Positions 33,477 to 42,636 of a DNA stretch of 64,000 bases are shown here, piece by piece (the stretch's first letter is position 1; the number at the start of each line of letters is the position of its first letter). The position numbers were made by a program, and so were the translations under genes. The notes under the pieces were generated by a model. The model was not told the DNA's origin. It worked only from the letters and a program-made list of their open reading frames with translations, and made no database searches. Location: the NCBI RefSeq assembly GCF_024529975.1, contig NZ_AP024898.1:1550001-1614000 (forward strand). Reading direction: 5' to 3'. Origin of the DNA: Vibrio quintilis (GTDB lineage Bacteria > Pseudomonadota > Gammaproteobacteria > Enterobacterales > Vibrionaceae).

Positions 33477-33920
33477 TTACACGGTCAGAAAATAATGATA
33501 CATCCCGGATTCTTTGACATAGCCTAAAGATTCATACAGCGCTTGGGCATTCACATTATCCGTCGTCGTTTCCAGGGCGATCCCTTTTACCTGATCGGCA
33601 ACGGCCATGGCTTTAGCGGTCTGCATCAGTTGCCGGGCAATCCCCTGACCGCGGTAGTCCGGTGCCACGAACAGATCATTTAAAATCCATATCCTGGCCG
33701 CAGAGACCGATGAAAAACAAGGATAAAGCTGTGTGAACCCGGCCCCTTTTCCATCGCGATCGACCGCAACAAAGATCGCGGATTCCTGGTTTTGTATTCT
33801 CTGCGCCAAAAATTCACGGGCGCGTTCAGGATGACTTTCCTGATGATAGAAAACGCGGTACGCATCAAACAGCGGTGTCACAATATCCAGTTCATTCAGG
33901 CTGGCTTTCACGATATCCAT
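33477..33920 (-). CDS. GNAT family N-acetyltransferase
   Basis: 147 residues from the ATG at 33920, with AAAGGAG just upstream. The frame is open to 34052 but the extra 44 residues lack support. The acetyl-CoA loop is seen in LFVAPDYRGQGIARQLMQTA (R/Q-x-x-G-x-G/A pattern), and the C-terminal strand ALYESLGYVKESGMYHYFLTV is typical of the family. The substrate cannot be inferred. It is a single gene transcribed towards the end of the 32665 gene. Confidence 0.88.
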   Translation of the reverse strand: MDIVKASLNELDIVTPLFDAYRVFYHQESHPERAREFLAQRIQNQESAIFVAVDRDGKGAGFTQLYPCFSSVSAARIWILNDLFVAPDYRGQGIARQLMQTAKAMAVADQVKGIALETTTDNVNAQALYESLGYVKESGMYHYFLTV

Positions 33921-34218
33921 TGATACTCCTTTTGATGTTGAATCTTGCTTCAGATAAAACAAAACGCATGGGCAGATATGGCTGGGAATTGATTCACTGA
34001 CGTGAACGACGGTCTGCCTTTCCGGGCGTTGCAGAACAAATAAAATTATCATTAAATCAGGTAAATGAATAGCCTGGCCTTCGGCCTTCGATGTAACCCC
34101 ACTAAGTATTTACAGGGACAGGTATTTACAGGGACAGGCACTTCACATTCAGGGGACAGGGGTTTACAGGGGACAGGCACTTCAGAAAACACAACTTATG
34201 CGTTTTTTACTTGTCTTT
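33921..34218. repeat. Repeated GGGACAGG motifs upstream of phoD
   Basis: At least four copies of GGACAGG-type cores lie between 34100 and 34180 (CAGGGACAGGTATTTACAGG and neighbours). One unit at 34173-34218 is a decayed version of the palindrome at 26383-26428. The rest of the interval holds no gene. These repeats sit before the Pho box of the downstream gene. Confidence 0.7.
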
Positions 34219-34291
34219 CTGGCAATTAAAACATTTTTGCACACAAAAAAATAAACGGACAGACGTTATGACTCCGGAGCTTTTCATATTC

Positions 34292-34310
34292 ATGTCATGC
34301 CGTTGTCATT
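34292..34310 (+). promoter_or_regulatory. Pho box
   Basis: Two direct repeats, ATGTCAT (34292-34298) and TTGTCAT (34303-34309), are spaced 11 nt start to start, which is the classical PhoB-binding geometry. A weaker third half (TTTTCAT, 34281-34287) lies one further turn upstream. The site is about 55 nt before the PhoD start, so phosphate starvation control is likely. Confidence 0.75.
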
Positions 34311-34361
34311 TTCATATCGGAGAATTTTTCATTCGATTATAAAAATAAAGACAAGGAATAT

Positions 34362-36131
34362 ATGATGAGCAATTCGATTTCTCGTCGCCGTTTCCTGGAG
34401 TTGTCAGCTAAAGGATTTGGTGCTGCTGTTATTTCCTATGGATTGATGGGATGTAACAGTCAAAGTAATAACGATACAGTTTCTGCCACTTTTCAACATG
34501 GGGTGGCCAGTGGTGACCCGCTCACCGATGCTGTGATTTTGTGGACCCGGGTCACACCGGAGCAGGAGGGGAAAGTTCAGGTGTCCTGGGAAGTGGCAAC
34601 TGACCCGGAGTTTTCTCAGGTCGTCACCAATGGCAGTACATTCACGGATGATTCACGAGACTATACAATCAAAGTTGATGCTATCGGGCTTGAAGCCGGA
34701 ACAAGCTACTACTATCGCTTTTTTGTCGATGATGTTCCCTCCACCACTGGTGTGACGAAAACCCTGCCGGAAGGGGATATCAGTTCGGTGAAATTAGCGG
34801 TGGTTTCCTGCTCGAATTTCCCTGCCGGTTATTTCAATGTGTTTGATTTAGCCGCACAGCGTGATGATCTGGATGCATTGCTGCATCTGGGCGATTATAT
34901 CTATGAATATCCGCGGGGCGGTTATGCCAGTGATAATGCTGCGTCTATGGGACGAGAAGTTCTGCCTGCGACGGAACTGTTGAGCTTGAGTGATTACCGG
35001 ACCCGTTATGCACAATACCGAACGGACAGCAGCCTGCAGAAAATTCATGCCAAAGTACCTTTTATCACCGTTTGGGATGATCATGAGGTCGCCAATGATG
35101 CCTGGAAGGATGGTGCAGAAAACCATAATGATGGGGAAGGTGACTACGATACAAGGAAAGAAGTCGCGACACAGGCCTATTTTGAATGGCTGCCCATCCG
35201 CCCCTGGCGGGAAGGCGATCATGAAGATATTTATCGCAGTTTCAGCTTTGGCAATCTGGTGGACTTACACATGCTTGATACCCGGTTGCTGGCGCGGGAT
35301 AAACAGCTGAGTTACAGCGATTATATTGATAGCAGCGGCAACTTCGACCAGACGGGCTTAGCTGCGGCACTGGCTGATTCCACCCGGACGATGTTAGGAC
35401 AGACACAGCTGGCATGGTTACAGCAGCAACTGACCACGTCAACAGCCACCTGGCAGGTTTTGGGGCAGCAGGTATTAATGGGAACCATGAATTTACCGGC
35501 AGCAATAGTGACTGGCCAGATGTCGGTGACGGATTACGCAACGTTAGGTGAGCTGGCACAGCTGGCAGCCAGACAGCAAGCAGGTGATACCACATTAACG
35601 GATGAAGAACTGGCTTATCTTGCGGCCAATCAGGATAAACTGACCGATGAAGTACTGGCATTGCTCAATCTGCCGGATATTCCATACAATCTTGATGCGT
35701 GGGACGGTTATGGCTACGAACGTGAAGTTCTGTTGCAAACGCTGAAATCTCTGAATAAAAATACTGTGATTGTGGCGGGAGATACTCACAACGCCTGGGC
35801 GAATAACATTACCGATTCTGGTGGTGATGCCGTAGCAGTTGAATTTGCCACCAGTTCGGTCAGCTCGCCCGGAATGGAAGTTTACTTAGGGTTTGGTGCC
35901 ACTGAAGCGGAAACATATGAGAACGCCATTACCGGAATGGTTAGTGGACTACAATATACCAACTTGCTGGAACGGGGTTATCTGCTTCTGGAATTAACAC
36001 CGGAACAGGCAAACGCGACCTGGTATTTTGTGGATACGATTTTATCAGACACCTACAGTGAACAGGCGGGGCGACGACGTCAGGCTTATATGCAGGCCGG
36101 TGACCCGAAGCTGGTGATGGTGGATTCCTAA
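34362..36131 (+). CDS. phoD: PhoD-type alkaline phosphatase/phosphodiesterase, Tat lipoprotein
   Basis: 589 residues. The N-terminus has a twin-arginine signal (SRRRFLELSAKG) and a lipobox ending at Cys31 (GLMGC), predicting a folded, lipid-anchored exported enzyme. The PhoD metallophosphatase core is visible: HGVASGDPLTDAVILWTRVTP (N-terminal PhoD domain), LAVVSCSN, DALLHLGDYIYEYPRGGY, TVWDDHEVANDAW, and VIVAGDTHNAWANNI, supplying metal-binding Asp, Cys/Asn and His residues. Homologues cleave phosphodiesters and monoesters to release phosphate. ATGATG at 34362 follows AAGGAATAT. A Pho box and a strong 3' terminator frame it as a single-gene unit. Confidence 0.93.
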   Translation: MMSNSISRRRFLELSAKGFGAAVISYGLMGCNSQSNNDTVSATFQHGVASGDPLTDAVILWTRVTPEQEGKVQVSWEVATDPEFSQVVTNGSTFTDDSRDYTIKVDAIGLEAGTSYYYRFFVDDVPSTTGVTKTLPEGDISSVKLAVVSCSNFPAGYFNVFDLAAQRDDLDALLHLGDYIYEYPRGGYASDNAASMGREVLPATELLSLSDYRTRYAQYRTDSSLQKIHAKVPFITVWDDHEVANDAWKDGAENHNDGEGDYDTRKEVATQAYFEWLPIRPWREGDHEDIYRSFSFGNLVDLHMLDTRLLARDKQLSYSDYIDSSGNFDQTGLAAALADSTRTMLGQTQLAWLQQQLTTSTATWQVLGQQVLMGTMNLPAAIVTGQMSVTDYATLGELAQLAARQQAGDTTLTDEELAYLAANQDKLTDEVLALLNLPDIPYNLDAWDGYGYEREVLLQTLKSLNKNTVIVAGDTHNAWANNITDSGGDAVAVEFATSSVSSPGMEVYLGFGATEAETYENAITGMVSGLQYTNLLERGYLLLELTPEQANATWYFVDTILSDTYSEQAGRRRQAYMQAGDPKLVMVDS

Positions 36132-36160
36132 TCGCTTGAATATATAGAGACAGATGGTGA

Positions 36161-36192
36161 AAAGGGACTGTGGTTTGCGCAGTCCCTTTTTT
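36161..36192 (+). terminator. Rho-independent terminator after phoD
   Basis: Arms AAAGGGACTG and CAGTCCCTTT (10 bp) enclose a 9-nt loop and are followed by TTT. It begins 30 bp after the phoD stop codon. Confidence 0.9.
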
Positions 36193-36417
36193 AGTTATTA
36201 AGAGGACAACAGGGATAAGACAGGACAAAGACAACAGGGCAAAGACAACAGGGACATGCACCCTAAGCCTACACACAAACTGTCATACTTGTTCAACAGC
36301 AAGATTACATTGAGAACAAGTCATGACTCGCATCGCTCACCATCACCCCTGAAAATCGGTTTCAATTTTTTCTCTAGCCGACATAATCAATAGCATCATT
36401 CGCCACAGCATCGCACC

Positions 36418-37374
36418 ATGACCACACCCAGAGCACAAAAAGTCTCTCTTGAACTGACACCTTACTATCACTGCATCTCCCGCTGTGTCCGGCGCTCTTA
36501 TCTCTGTGGAGAAGATGAAATCTCCGGTAGGTCCTACGAACACCGCCGTCAGTGGGTTGAAGACCGGATTCTGGAACTGGCAAAAGTCTATTGCATTGAT
36601 ATCTGTGCTTATGCCGTGATGCATAATCATTATCATCTGGTAGTGCATCTGAATCGAAACAAAGCCGAACAACTCACCCACACCGAAGTGATTGAGCGCT
36701 GGGAAGCTGAACATCAACTCCCCACATTGATTCAGCGTTATTTACATGAACCATTAAGCATGGGTGAAACCAAACGATGCGAAGCGCTGATTGAAATCTG
36801 GCGGCAGCGCCTGTATTCACTGAGCTGGCTGATGAAAGAGCTCAATTTCGAGATTGCGAAACAAGCCAATCAGGAAGATGGCTGCACCGGACATTTCTGG
36901 GAGGGGCGATTTAAATCTCAGGCATTGTTGGATGAAAAAGCACTGCTGACCGCCATGACTTATGTTGACCTCAACCCCGTTAGGGCGAAGGTAAATCCCA
37001 CGCCTGAAACTTCTGAGCATACGTCTGTCAAAAGACGGCTCGACAGCCTTGCACAAAACCAGCCCACCCCTTCCGGGCTATTTCCTTTTATCGGTTACGA
37101 ACATCAGAGCCAATCGGAAGGCATCCCTTTCCGATTAATGGATTATCTGGAATGGGTGGACTATGCCGGCCGGCAAATCCGGGAGGATAAACCAGGGTAC
37201 ATTAACCCTCACCAACCCGATATCCTCTCGCGCCTTTCACTCAATCAAACTGAATGTCTCAAGCTGTGTACTCATCTGGAACAGAAGAAATGCCTGTGGA
37301 TTGGCCCACCAAAACAATTGCAACGGGTCAAACAGCACTTCAATAAGCAACGCATTCATGGGATTTCTCTGTAA
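36418..37374 (+). CDS. RAYT-type transposase (REP-associated tyrosine transposase, Y1 family)
   Basis: 318 residues. HNHYHLVVH near residue 70 is the HUH motif of Y1 transposases, preceded by the typical TPYYHCISRCVRRSYLCG near the N-terminus. The likely catalytic Tyr is in YVDLNPVRAK or in an adjacent helix near 182, where NPVRAKVN is family-typical. The central FWEGRFKSQALLDEKALL is common to the large RAYT proteins. Such enzymes cut and move short palindromic repeats instead of full insertion sequences. No terminal repeats of an IS200/IS605 element are seen, so it is a domesticated or stationary copy. The window contains several palindromic repeat families that may be its substrates. Confidence 0.9.
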   Translation: MTTPRAQKVSLELTPYYHCISRCVRRSYLCGEDEISGRSYEHRRQWVEDRILELAKVYCIDICAYAVMHNHYHLVVHLNRNKAEQLTHTEVIERWEAEHQLPTLIQRYLHEPLSMGETKRCEALIEIWRQRLYSLSWLMKELNFEIAKQANQEDGCTGHFWEGRFKSQALLDEKALLTAMTYVDLNPVRAKVNPTPETSEHTSVKRRLDSLAQNQPTPSGLFPFIGYEHQSQSEGIPFRLMDYLEWVDYAGRQIREDKPGYINPHQPDILSRLSLNQTECLKLCTHLEQKKCLWIGPPKQLQRVKQHFNKQRIHGISL

Positions 37375-37524
37375 TCCCTGCCTCACTGTATCTACACAGG
37401 CTCAACATAAATAAATCAGGGCATCCTCTCCCCACGAGTACATTTTCTTAACCAATTAAACGCTCCATTGACTCAGTTAGTGGCCTGAAAATATTGTACT
37501 TTCTGAAAAGAGAGGAAATACCGG

Positions 37525-37679
37525 AAATACCGGGACAGGGAAATACCGGGACAGGCACATCATCTGTACCAGCTCAAACCGGAGCAAGCGATGTGGTGCC
37601 TGTCCTCCTTATCTTTTGCTCCTTATCTTAGATCTGGCCCACCAGTGCCTGTCCCTTTTGTCCTTTTGTCCTTCGTTCG
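37525..37679. repeat. GGACAGGCAC palindromic repeats, cluster
   Basis: ATACCGGGACAGG occurs twice in tandem (about 37525-37556). Arms GGACAGGCAC (37549-37558) and GTGCCTGTCC (37596-37605) form a palindrome like that at 26490-26550, and another GTGCCTGTCC lies near 37645. The cluster directly follows the RAYT gene by about 150 bp. The stretch 37375-37524 shows nothing else. Confidence 0.8.
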
Positions 37680-39617
37680 TTATCCCCCAACCAAAGAGAT
37701 TGAAAAACCAAACGAATTTTTTGCTAAATCCTCAGCCACAAAGCGTAATTTACAGATAGCCTCACCCCACACTTCCCGGTGTTTTACATCGGTTAATTCG
37801 ATCTTTTCAACTCCCTGATAAACAAGATTATTTGCTTCTATACGCAGCGTTTTGTCCTCCATACTTAATAAGACGATATGACCGGACTGTTGAATGACGT
37901 CCCGGACCGTCATATACAAAGGAAATTCCAGCGAGTTCAGCGTTTCAGACAGCTCAATGTTCTCTTCGATTGTCACCACTGACTTTTCATGATCAAAAGC
38001 AATCCGTGTGTGAATTCTATCTTTTTCGTCATCGTAGCCATAAACAACAGCTGAATTAAAACTCAATATACTTTGGGTCTGATTTTGAACAAACTCAACC
38101 TCCGTCGCATGTGCTCCCACACCGTGGCGCTGGACCCGACCATTGATAACCGGAACGTTGTGACCGACCGAACTGATATGCCACATGTCATAGCGGGTAT
38201 CACTGAACGTTTCACGTGAATACGCCCCTTGTCCTAAGTCGATAATGATCGGCTCACCGTTGAAGTAAACACTAAAATGCCCGATGTCATTGTGAGAATG
38301 GTGGTTAATCAATTCATCGTTACTTCCGGCAATCGCACTCACACACATCCCGGTGCCCGGCACATCCTGATCCCGTGCCACCATCACCTGCATATCATCC
38401 AGCCAGACACTCTTCTCACTGATGACAGCATTCGAATCTGCGATCTGAGGGGTCCAGAACAGCTGTCGGGTCAGGTGGACTAGTGACTGCCTCATATAAT
38501 CCCGGCCACCCCGCTCCGTTGTCTGTTGCAGGCACTGAGCCGCGGCCCGCTCAGAGTCTTTGATCACTAAATTTCCCAGTTGCTCAGAATCAATCAATTG
38601 CGCATATTTGCTGAGTAATCCATGGTCGAGGTCGACTTTTAAAGCCCCATCAGCAAAATTGACATAGCGATTGCCACCGATATGTAACTTCAGAATATGT
38701 TCACCGAAATGACGCAGTTTCAGGTTCTCTTTTATGTTGAAGTCAACCCGGAACCGCGCTTCAAGTAATGCGATGAATGCGGCCAGACGACCCGCACTGA
38801 CATTCCAGTAAGTCGGCCCTTCAATGCAGCTGCCACTCTCTTTCAGATTATCGACAAACCGGGACACCAGCACACACAACTTATCCGTAATACTGACTAA
38901 ACGATGTTTGTCATCAACCAGATAACAGGCGGTTAATAACAGGTTATGAGCACACCATACCGTCCAGTTATTCTTCCCGTTGTACCAGCCATAAAGTCTG
39001 GAACTTTCAAATTTACTCAGAACACGGGTTTCTATTTGTTGATGGATTAAATGATAAAGCGCCGGATATTCATCCAGTAATAACGGCTGAAGTAAATAAC
39101 ACGTTTCCGCTAATAACCCGGCGGTTTCACAGTTAAATAAATCCAGATATTCATCATCAGGCACCGGAAATGGGTCATTTTCATTCCAGGGATTGACCGC
39201 CTTATATAAAATCATTTCATGGTGATGCGCAAAATTATGCGCAGGGACACACCAGTATATTTCACCGAGAATTTCCCAGATATAGTCAATAATTTTAGGC
39301 AGATAGTGACGTTCCGCCGTTAAGCATTCCGCAATCACCAGATACGATAGTTCGATCCTGCGGCGGAAGTAGTTTTCTTCATACTCAGAACGATCACCAT
39401 TGACCATAAAATGGGTATACATGGTGCCAGACAACGGGTCGATTTCTTTGAGTAAAACCTTATCAGCGAAGCGCGTAATGGCCGTCGGCCAGTGATCGAG
39501 GCCGGGAGGAAGTCTCATATTCTCCCATGCTTCGCGCTGATCAATGGTTGGAAATGGTTGCCAGTCATCCCGATCGAGGCAACCACTCACAAAATCATTC
39601 AGAAAATTAGTGAACAT
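37680..39617 (-). CDS. Heparinase II/III-like polysaccharide lyase, cytoplasmic
   Basis: About 645 residues. The N-terminal two thirds are an alpha-helical toroid of the alginate-lyase/heparinase kind (GWYNGKNNWTVWCAHNLLLTACYL, ESGSCIEGPTYWNVSAGRLAAFIALLEA). The C-terminal beta domain has the family signature HHSHNDIGHFSVYFNGEPIIIDLGQGAYS followed by YDMWHISSVGHNVPVING, with conserved His residues for metal binding and catalysis. There is no signal peptide, so it should act on short uronate-containing oligosaccharides brought in by the ABC transporter encoded upstream in the same operon. The ATG at 39617 is used. A TTG at 39629 is also in frame. The exact sugar is unknown. Confidence 0.85.
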   Translation of the reverse strand: MFTNFLNDFVSGCLDRDDWQPFPTIDQREAWENMRLPPGLDHWPTAITRFADKVLLKEIDPLSGTMYTHFMVNGDRSEYEENYFRRRIELSYLVIAECLTAERHYLPKIIDYIWEILGEIYWCVPAHNFAHHHEMILYKAVNPWNENDPFPVPDDEYLDLFNCETAGLLAETCYLLQPLLLDEYPALYHLIHQQIETRVLSKFESSRLYGWYNGKNNWTVWCAHNLLLTACYLVDDKHRLVSITDKLCVLVSRFVDNLKESGSCIEGPTYWNVSAGRLAAFIALLEARFRVDFNIKENLKLRHFGEHILKLHIGGNRYVNFADGALKVDLDHGLLSKYAQLIDSEQLGNLVIKDSERAAAQCLQQTTERGGRDYMRQSLVHLTRQLFWTPQIADSNAVISEKSVWLDDMQVMVARDQDVPGTGMCVSAIAGSNDELINHHSHNDIGHFSVYFNGEPIIIDLGQGAYSRETFSDTRYDMWHISSVGHNVPVINGRVQRHGVGAHATEVEFVQNQTQSILSFNSAVVYGYDDEKDRIHTRIAFDHEKSVVTIEENIELSETLNSLEFPLYMTVRDVIQQSGHIVLLSMEDKTLRIEANNLVYQGVEKIELTDVKHREVWGEAICKLRFVAEDLAKNSFGFSISLVGG

Positions 39618-39685
39618 ATAAAGTACCAAATGTATAAAGACAATAAAGGCAGAAAAATATCCGACATATCAGTGCGGGATACGGA

Positions 39686-40774
39686 TTAAACACAGGCACG
39701 GATTCGATGCCCTGTCTTTTGGTCAAACACAAGCACAGCAGAAATATAAGGAACCAGTGATATTTCCTGACCAACAGTAAGATCTTTCTGCTCTTTAAAT
39801 GCAGCTTTCAGACTGAATGAGGGTAAATGACACATCACCACCATGTCAGAGCCGGTATTTTCAATGGTGTGAATCACCGCTTTAAAGCCTTCAGGGTGTT
39901 CACTCTCCTCAACTGAAAGATGCTCCGGACGAATGCCGATGACGATCTGGCACCCATCTGCAATGTTTAAATCCGGATCCAGCTGAATGATGTCGCCACT
40001 GGGGAGTTTTGCAAATAATCCATGACTGTCTTTCACTGCAATGCAATTAATCAGGTTAATCGACGGGCTGCCAAGAAACCCGGCAACAAAGGTATTATCC
40101 GGATCCTGATATAACTGCAACGGTGAACCACACTGATAAACCATGCCGTCTTTCAGAACGACAATTTTCTGCCCCAGTGTCATCGCCTCAATCTGATCGT
40201 GTGTGACATAGACAGAAGTCGTACCTAATGACTGGTGCAAATCAGCAATTTCCCCCCGAACCTGTGTTCTCAGTTTTGCATCCAGATTGGACAAAGGTTC
40301 ATCAAACAAAAACACCGACGGATTGCGTACGATAGCGCGCCCCATCGAGACACGTTGTCTTTGCCCCCCGGACAGATCTTTTGGCAGGCGATCTAAAAGA
40401 TGGTCAAGTTCGAGCATTCGGGCGGTTTTCTCAACTTTTGCTGCAATTTCTTTCTTGGGCATTTTTGCCAGTTTTAATGCAAATCCCATATTTTCGCGCA
40501 CGGTCATTTGAGGATATAAAGCATAAGTCTGGAAAACCATGGCTATATCACGTTCTTTCGGCTCCTCATCCGTGACCACTCTGTTGGCGATAGAGATTTC
40601 ACCGGACGATACCTCTTCCAACCCGGCAATAATACGTAATAAAGTCGATTTACCCGACCCGCTGGGCCCGATAAGCACACAAAACTCACCTTCTTCAATG
40701 TCTAATGACACATTGCGAATGACGTCAACAGAACCAAAGGACTTGCTTACATTTCTCAGAGATACTGATCCCAT
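39686..40774 (-). CDS. Sugar ABC transporter ATP-binding protein (MalK/UgpC/MsmX type)
   Basis: 362 residues. Walker A GPSGSGKST near residue 38, Q-loop region MVFQTYALYPQMTVRENM, signature LSGGQRQRVSMGRAI near 135, Walker B VFLFDEPLSNLDA and switch His in YVTHDQIEAM are all intact. The C-terminal 120 residues form the extra beta-rich TOBE/OB domain typical of MalK-type ATPases (IGIRPEHLSV). It powers the two permeases encoded just upstream, and the lyase gene lies 68 bp downstream. The family assignment is certain. The substrate is inferred from the operon. Confidence 0.93.
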   Translation of the reverse strand: MGSVSLRNVSKSFGSVDVIRNVSLDIEEGEFCVLIGPSGSGKSTLLRIIAGLEEVSSGEISIANRVVTDEEPKERDIAMVFQTYALYPQMTVRENMGFALKLAKMPKKEIAAKVEKTARMLELDHLLDRLPKDLSGGQRQRVSMGRAIVRNPSVFLFDEPLSNLDAKLRTQVRGEIADLHQSLGTTSVYVTHDQIEAMTLGQKIVVLKDGMVYQCGSPLQLYQDPDNTFVAGFLGSPSINLINCIAVKDSHGLFAKLPSGDIIQLDPDLNIADGCQIVIGIRPEHLSVEESEHPEGFKAVIHTIENTGSDMVVMCHLPSFSLKAAFKEQKDLTVGQEISLVPYISAVLVFDQKTGHRIRACV

Positions 40775-40794
40775 AATCGTTCACCTTTCAGAAT

Positions 40795-41655
40795 TTAGCC
40801 TTTGACCGCACCAGCCATCAGACCGCGGTTAAATTGTTTTTGAAGTAGCAGATACACAATGACTGACGGAACCGTCGCAATCACAGTAACGGCGATAAAT
40901 ATATTTTGCTGCATAATTTCATCCACCCGGAGGGAGCGAAGAATCACCGGGATGGTATACAAACTCCGATCGTCTACAGCAATTAACGGCAATAAATACT
41001 GATCCCAAATCATCAGGAAACCAAAGATAGTCGTTGTCCCCAATGCTGGCTTAATCAGTGGCAGCACCACATTCTTGAAAATTTGTAATTCACTGGCACC
41101 ATCCACACGGGCAGCATCTTCCAGGTCACGGGGAATCGCTTTCATAAACTCGGTCAGCAGGAAGATAGAAAACGCCCAGCCGACAATGGGCAGAATCAGT
41201 CCCGCATAGGAGTTATATAATGAGGCATCAATGATCGGAATATCCTTTTGCAGGATTAAATACAGCGGAATAGAAATCACTTCATCAGGCAACATCATGG
41301 TCGATAAGATGGCCAGACTGATGATCGCGCCGCCTCTGAACTTTTTACGGGCCAGCGCATAAGCGGCTAAGGCACTCACCGTAGTTTGCAGCAGGGTGCC
41401 TATCACCACAACAATCAGGGAGTTCGCAAGATAGAGCCACGCTTTAATCTCAACCCATGCATACCGGAAATGCGCCAGCGTCGGTTCTTCCGGCCACAAA
41501 ACAAGCTGTCCCGGCTGTACTGTGTTCTTGCTGAATGCTGTGGCAACAATTCCCCAGAATGGTCCGCAAAACACTACAATAATCAGGACATAAGCCACGA
41601 AGCGGGCAACTTTCGCATAAATAGTTTTACCTTTCGCATAAATAGCTTTACTCAT
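40795..41655 (-). CDS. Sugar ABC transporter permease, MalG-type
   Basis: 286 residues, six hydrophobic helices. The EAA loop EFMKAIPRDLEDAARVDGASELQIFKNVVLPLIKPAL near residue 180 contacts the ATPase. The short N-terminal extension includes a repeated KGKTIYAKV / KAIYAKG motif from an 18-nt duplication near the start codon. It is the second inner-membrane subunit of the importer. Gaps of 11 to 20 bp to the neighbouring genes show a single operon. Confidence 0.92.
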   Translation of the reverse strand: MSKAIYAKGKTIYAKVARFVAYVLIIVVFCGPFWGIVATAFSKNTVQPGQLVLWPEEPTLAHFRYAWVEIKAWLYLANSLIVVVIGTLLQTTVSALAAYALARKKFRGGAIISLAILSTMMLPDEVISIPLYLILQKDIPIIDASLYNSYAGLILPIVGWAFSIFLLTEFMKAIPRDLEDAARVDGASELQIFKNVVLPLIKPALGTTTIFGFLMIWDQYLLPLIAVDDRSLYTIPVILRSLRVDEIMQQNIFIAVTVIATVPSVIVYLLLQKQFNRGLMAGAVKG

Positions 41656-41666
41656 GACGCCTCCTC

Positions 41667-42536
41667 TCAGTTTCGCTCGAAGCGACTTTTAATAAAAATA
41701 TGGGCGATGGTCAGAAAGACGGTGAAAGCGAATAACAGGAATGACACCGCTGCCGCATAACCATAATCCAGCCGGTCAAACCCAGTCTTAAAGATATGCG
41801 TCATAATCATTTCTGTTGAACCCGCCGGACCACCGCCTGTGGTCGTATACACTTCCGTAAAGACCCGGAAACCACGAATGAAAGACAGCATCAACACGAC
41901 GGAAATCGCCGGTACTAATCCGGGAAGCGTGACATGCCATATTTTTCGCCAGGGGGAAGCACCATCCACATTCGCAGCGTCATAAAGCTCTTTATTAATC
42001 CCCGCCAGACCGGCGATTAAAATCACCATGTTGTATGGAATGGTTTTCCATACCTGCAACAGTATTACAGTAAACAGTGCCATATTCGGGTCAGACATCC
42101 ACCCCTGGGGAGCGATACCAATAAAACCGAGGATTGAGTTCACAACGCCGGTTGATGCGGGGTAAAACAAAATGCGCCAAACCTCTGCCAGAATCGCCAC
42201 CGATGTGACTGCCGGTATAAATATCGCGGTACGAATGATTCGAATATGTCTTGCCTGTCCCTGAAGTAACAGGGCAACGGCAAATGCCAGAATCACACCG
42301 CAAACGGTCGATGAACCCACATAGATAAATGTATTGACGACCGCATCATGCAGCTGAGTATCGGTTAACGCTCTTTGAAAATTATCCAGCCCGACGAATT
42401 GATCATCACCAAAAAACTTAATTTTGTAGAAGCTCATAATCAGCCCTTTGACAATCGGGACGAATTTGAACCAGGTGAATACGATCAATGCCGGTGCCAG
42501 AAATAGCCAGGGAACTAACCAGCGCCGCTTCTTCAT
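41667..42536 (-). CDS. Sugar ABC transporter permease, MalF-type
   Basis: 289 residues, six hydrophobic helices, beginning KKRRWLVPWLFLAPALIVF. The EAA loop is visible as AGLAGINKELYDAANVDGASPWRKIWHVTLPGLVPAI. It pairs with the MalG-type subunit to form the channel. It follows the binding-protein gene by 100 bp, a common place for a stem-loop that boosts binding-protein expression, though none was confirmed here. Confidence 0.92.
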   Translation of the reverse strand: MKKRRWLVPWLFLAPALIVFTWFKFVPIVKGLIMSFYKIKFFGDDQFVGLDNFQRALTDTQLHDAVVNTFIYVGSSTVCGVILAFAVALLLQGQARHIRIIRTAIFIPAVTSVAILAEVWRILFYPASTGVVNSILGFIGIAPQGWMSDPNMALFTVILLQVWKTIPYNMVILIAGLAGINKELYDAANVDGASPWRKIWHVTLPGLVPAISVVLMLSFIRGFRVFTEVYTTTGGGPAGSTEMIMTHIFKTGFDRLDYGYAAAVSFLLFAFTVFLTIAHIFIKSRFERN

Positions 42537-42636
42537 AACTTAATCCTTTCTATCAACATCATCACGGAAGGCATGCATTCGCTCTGAAATACCGCAATAC
42601 CTGAGAGCTCATATGCATATCCATTTTGAAAAATTT

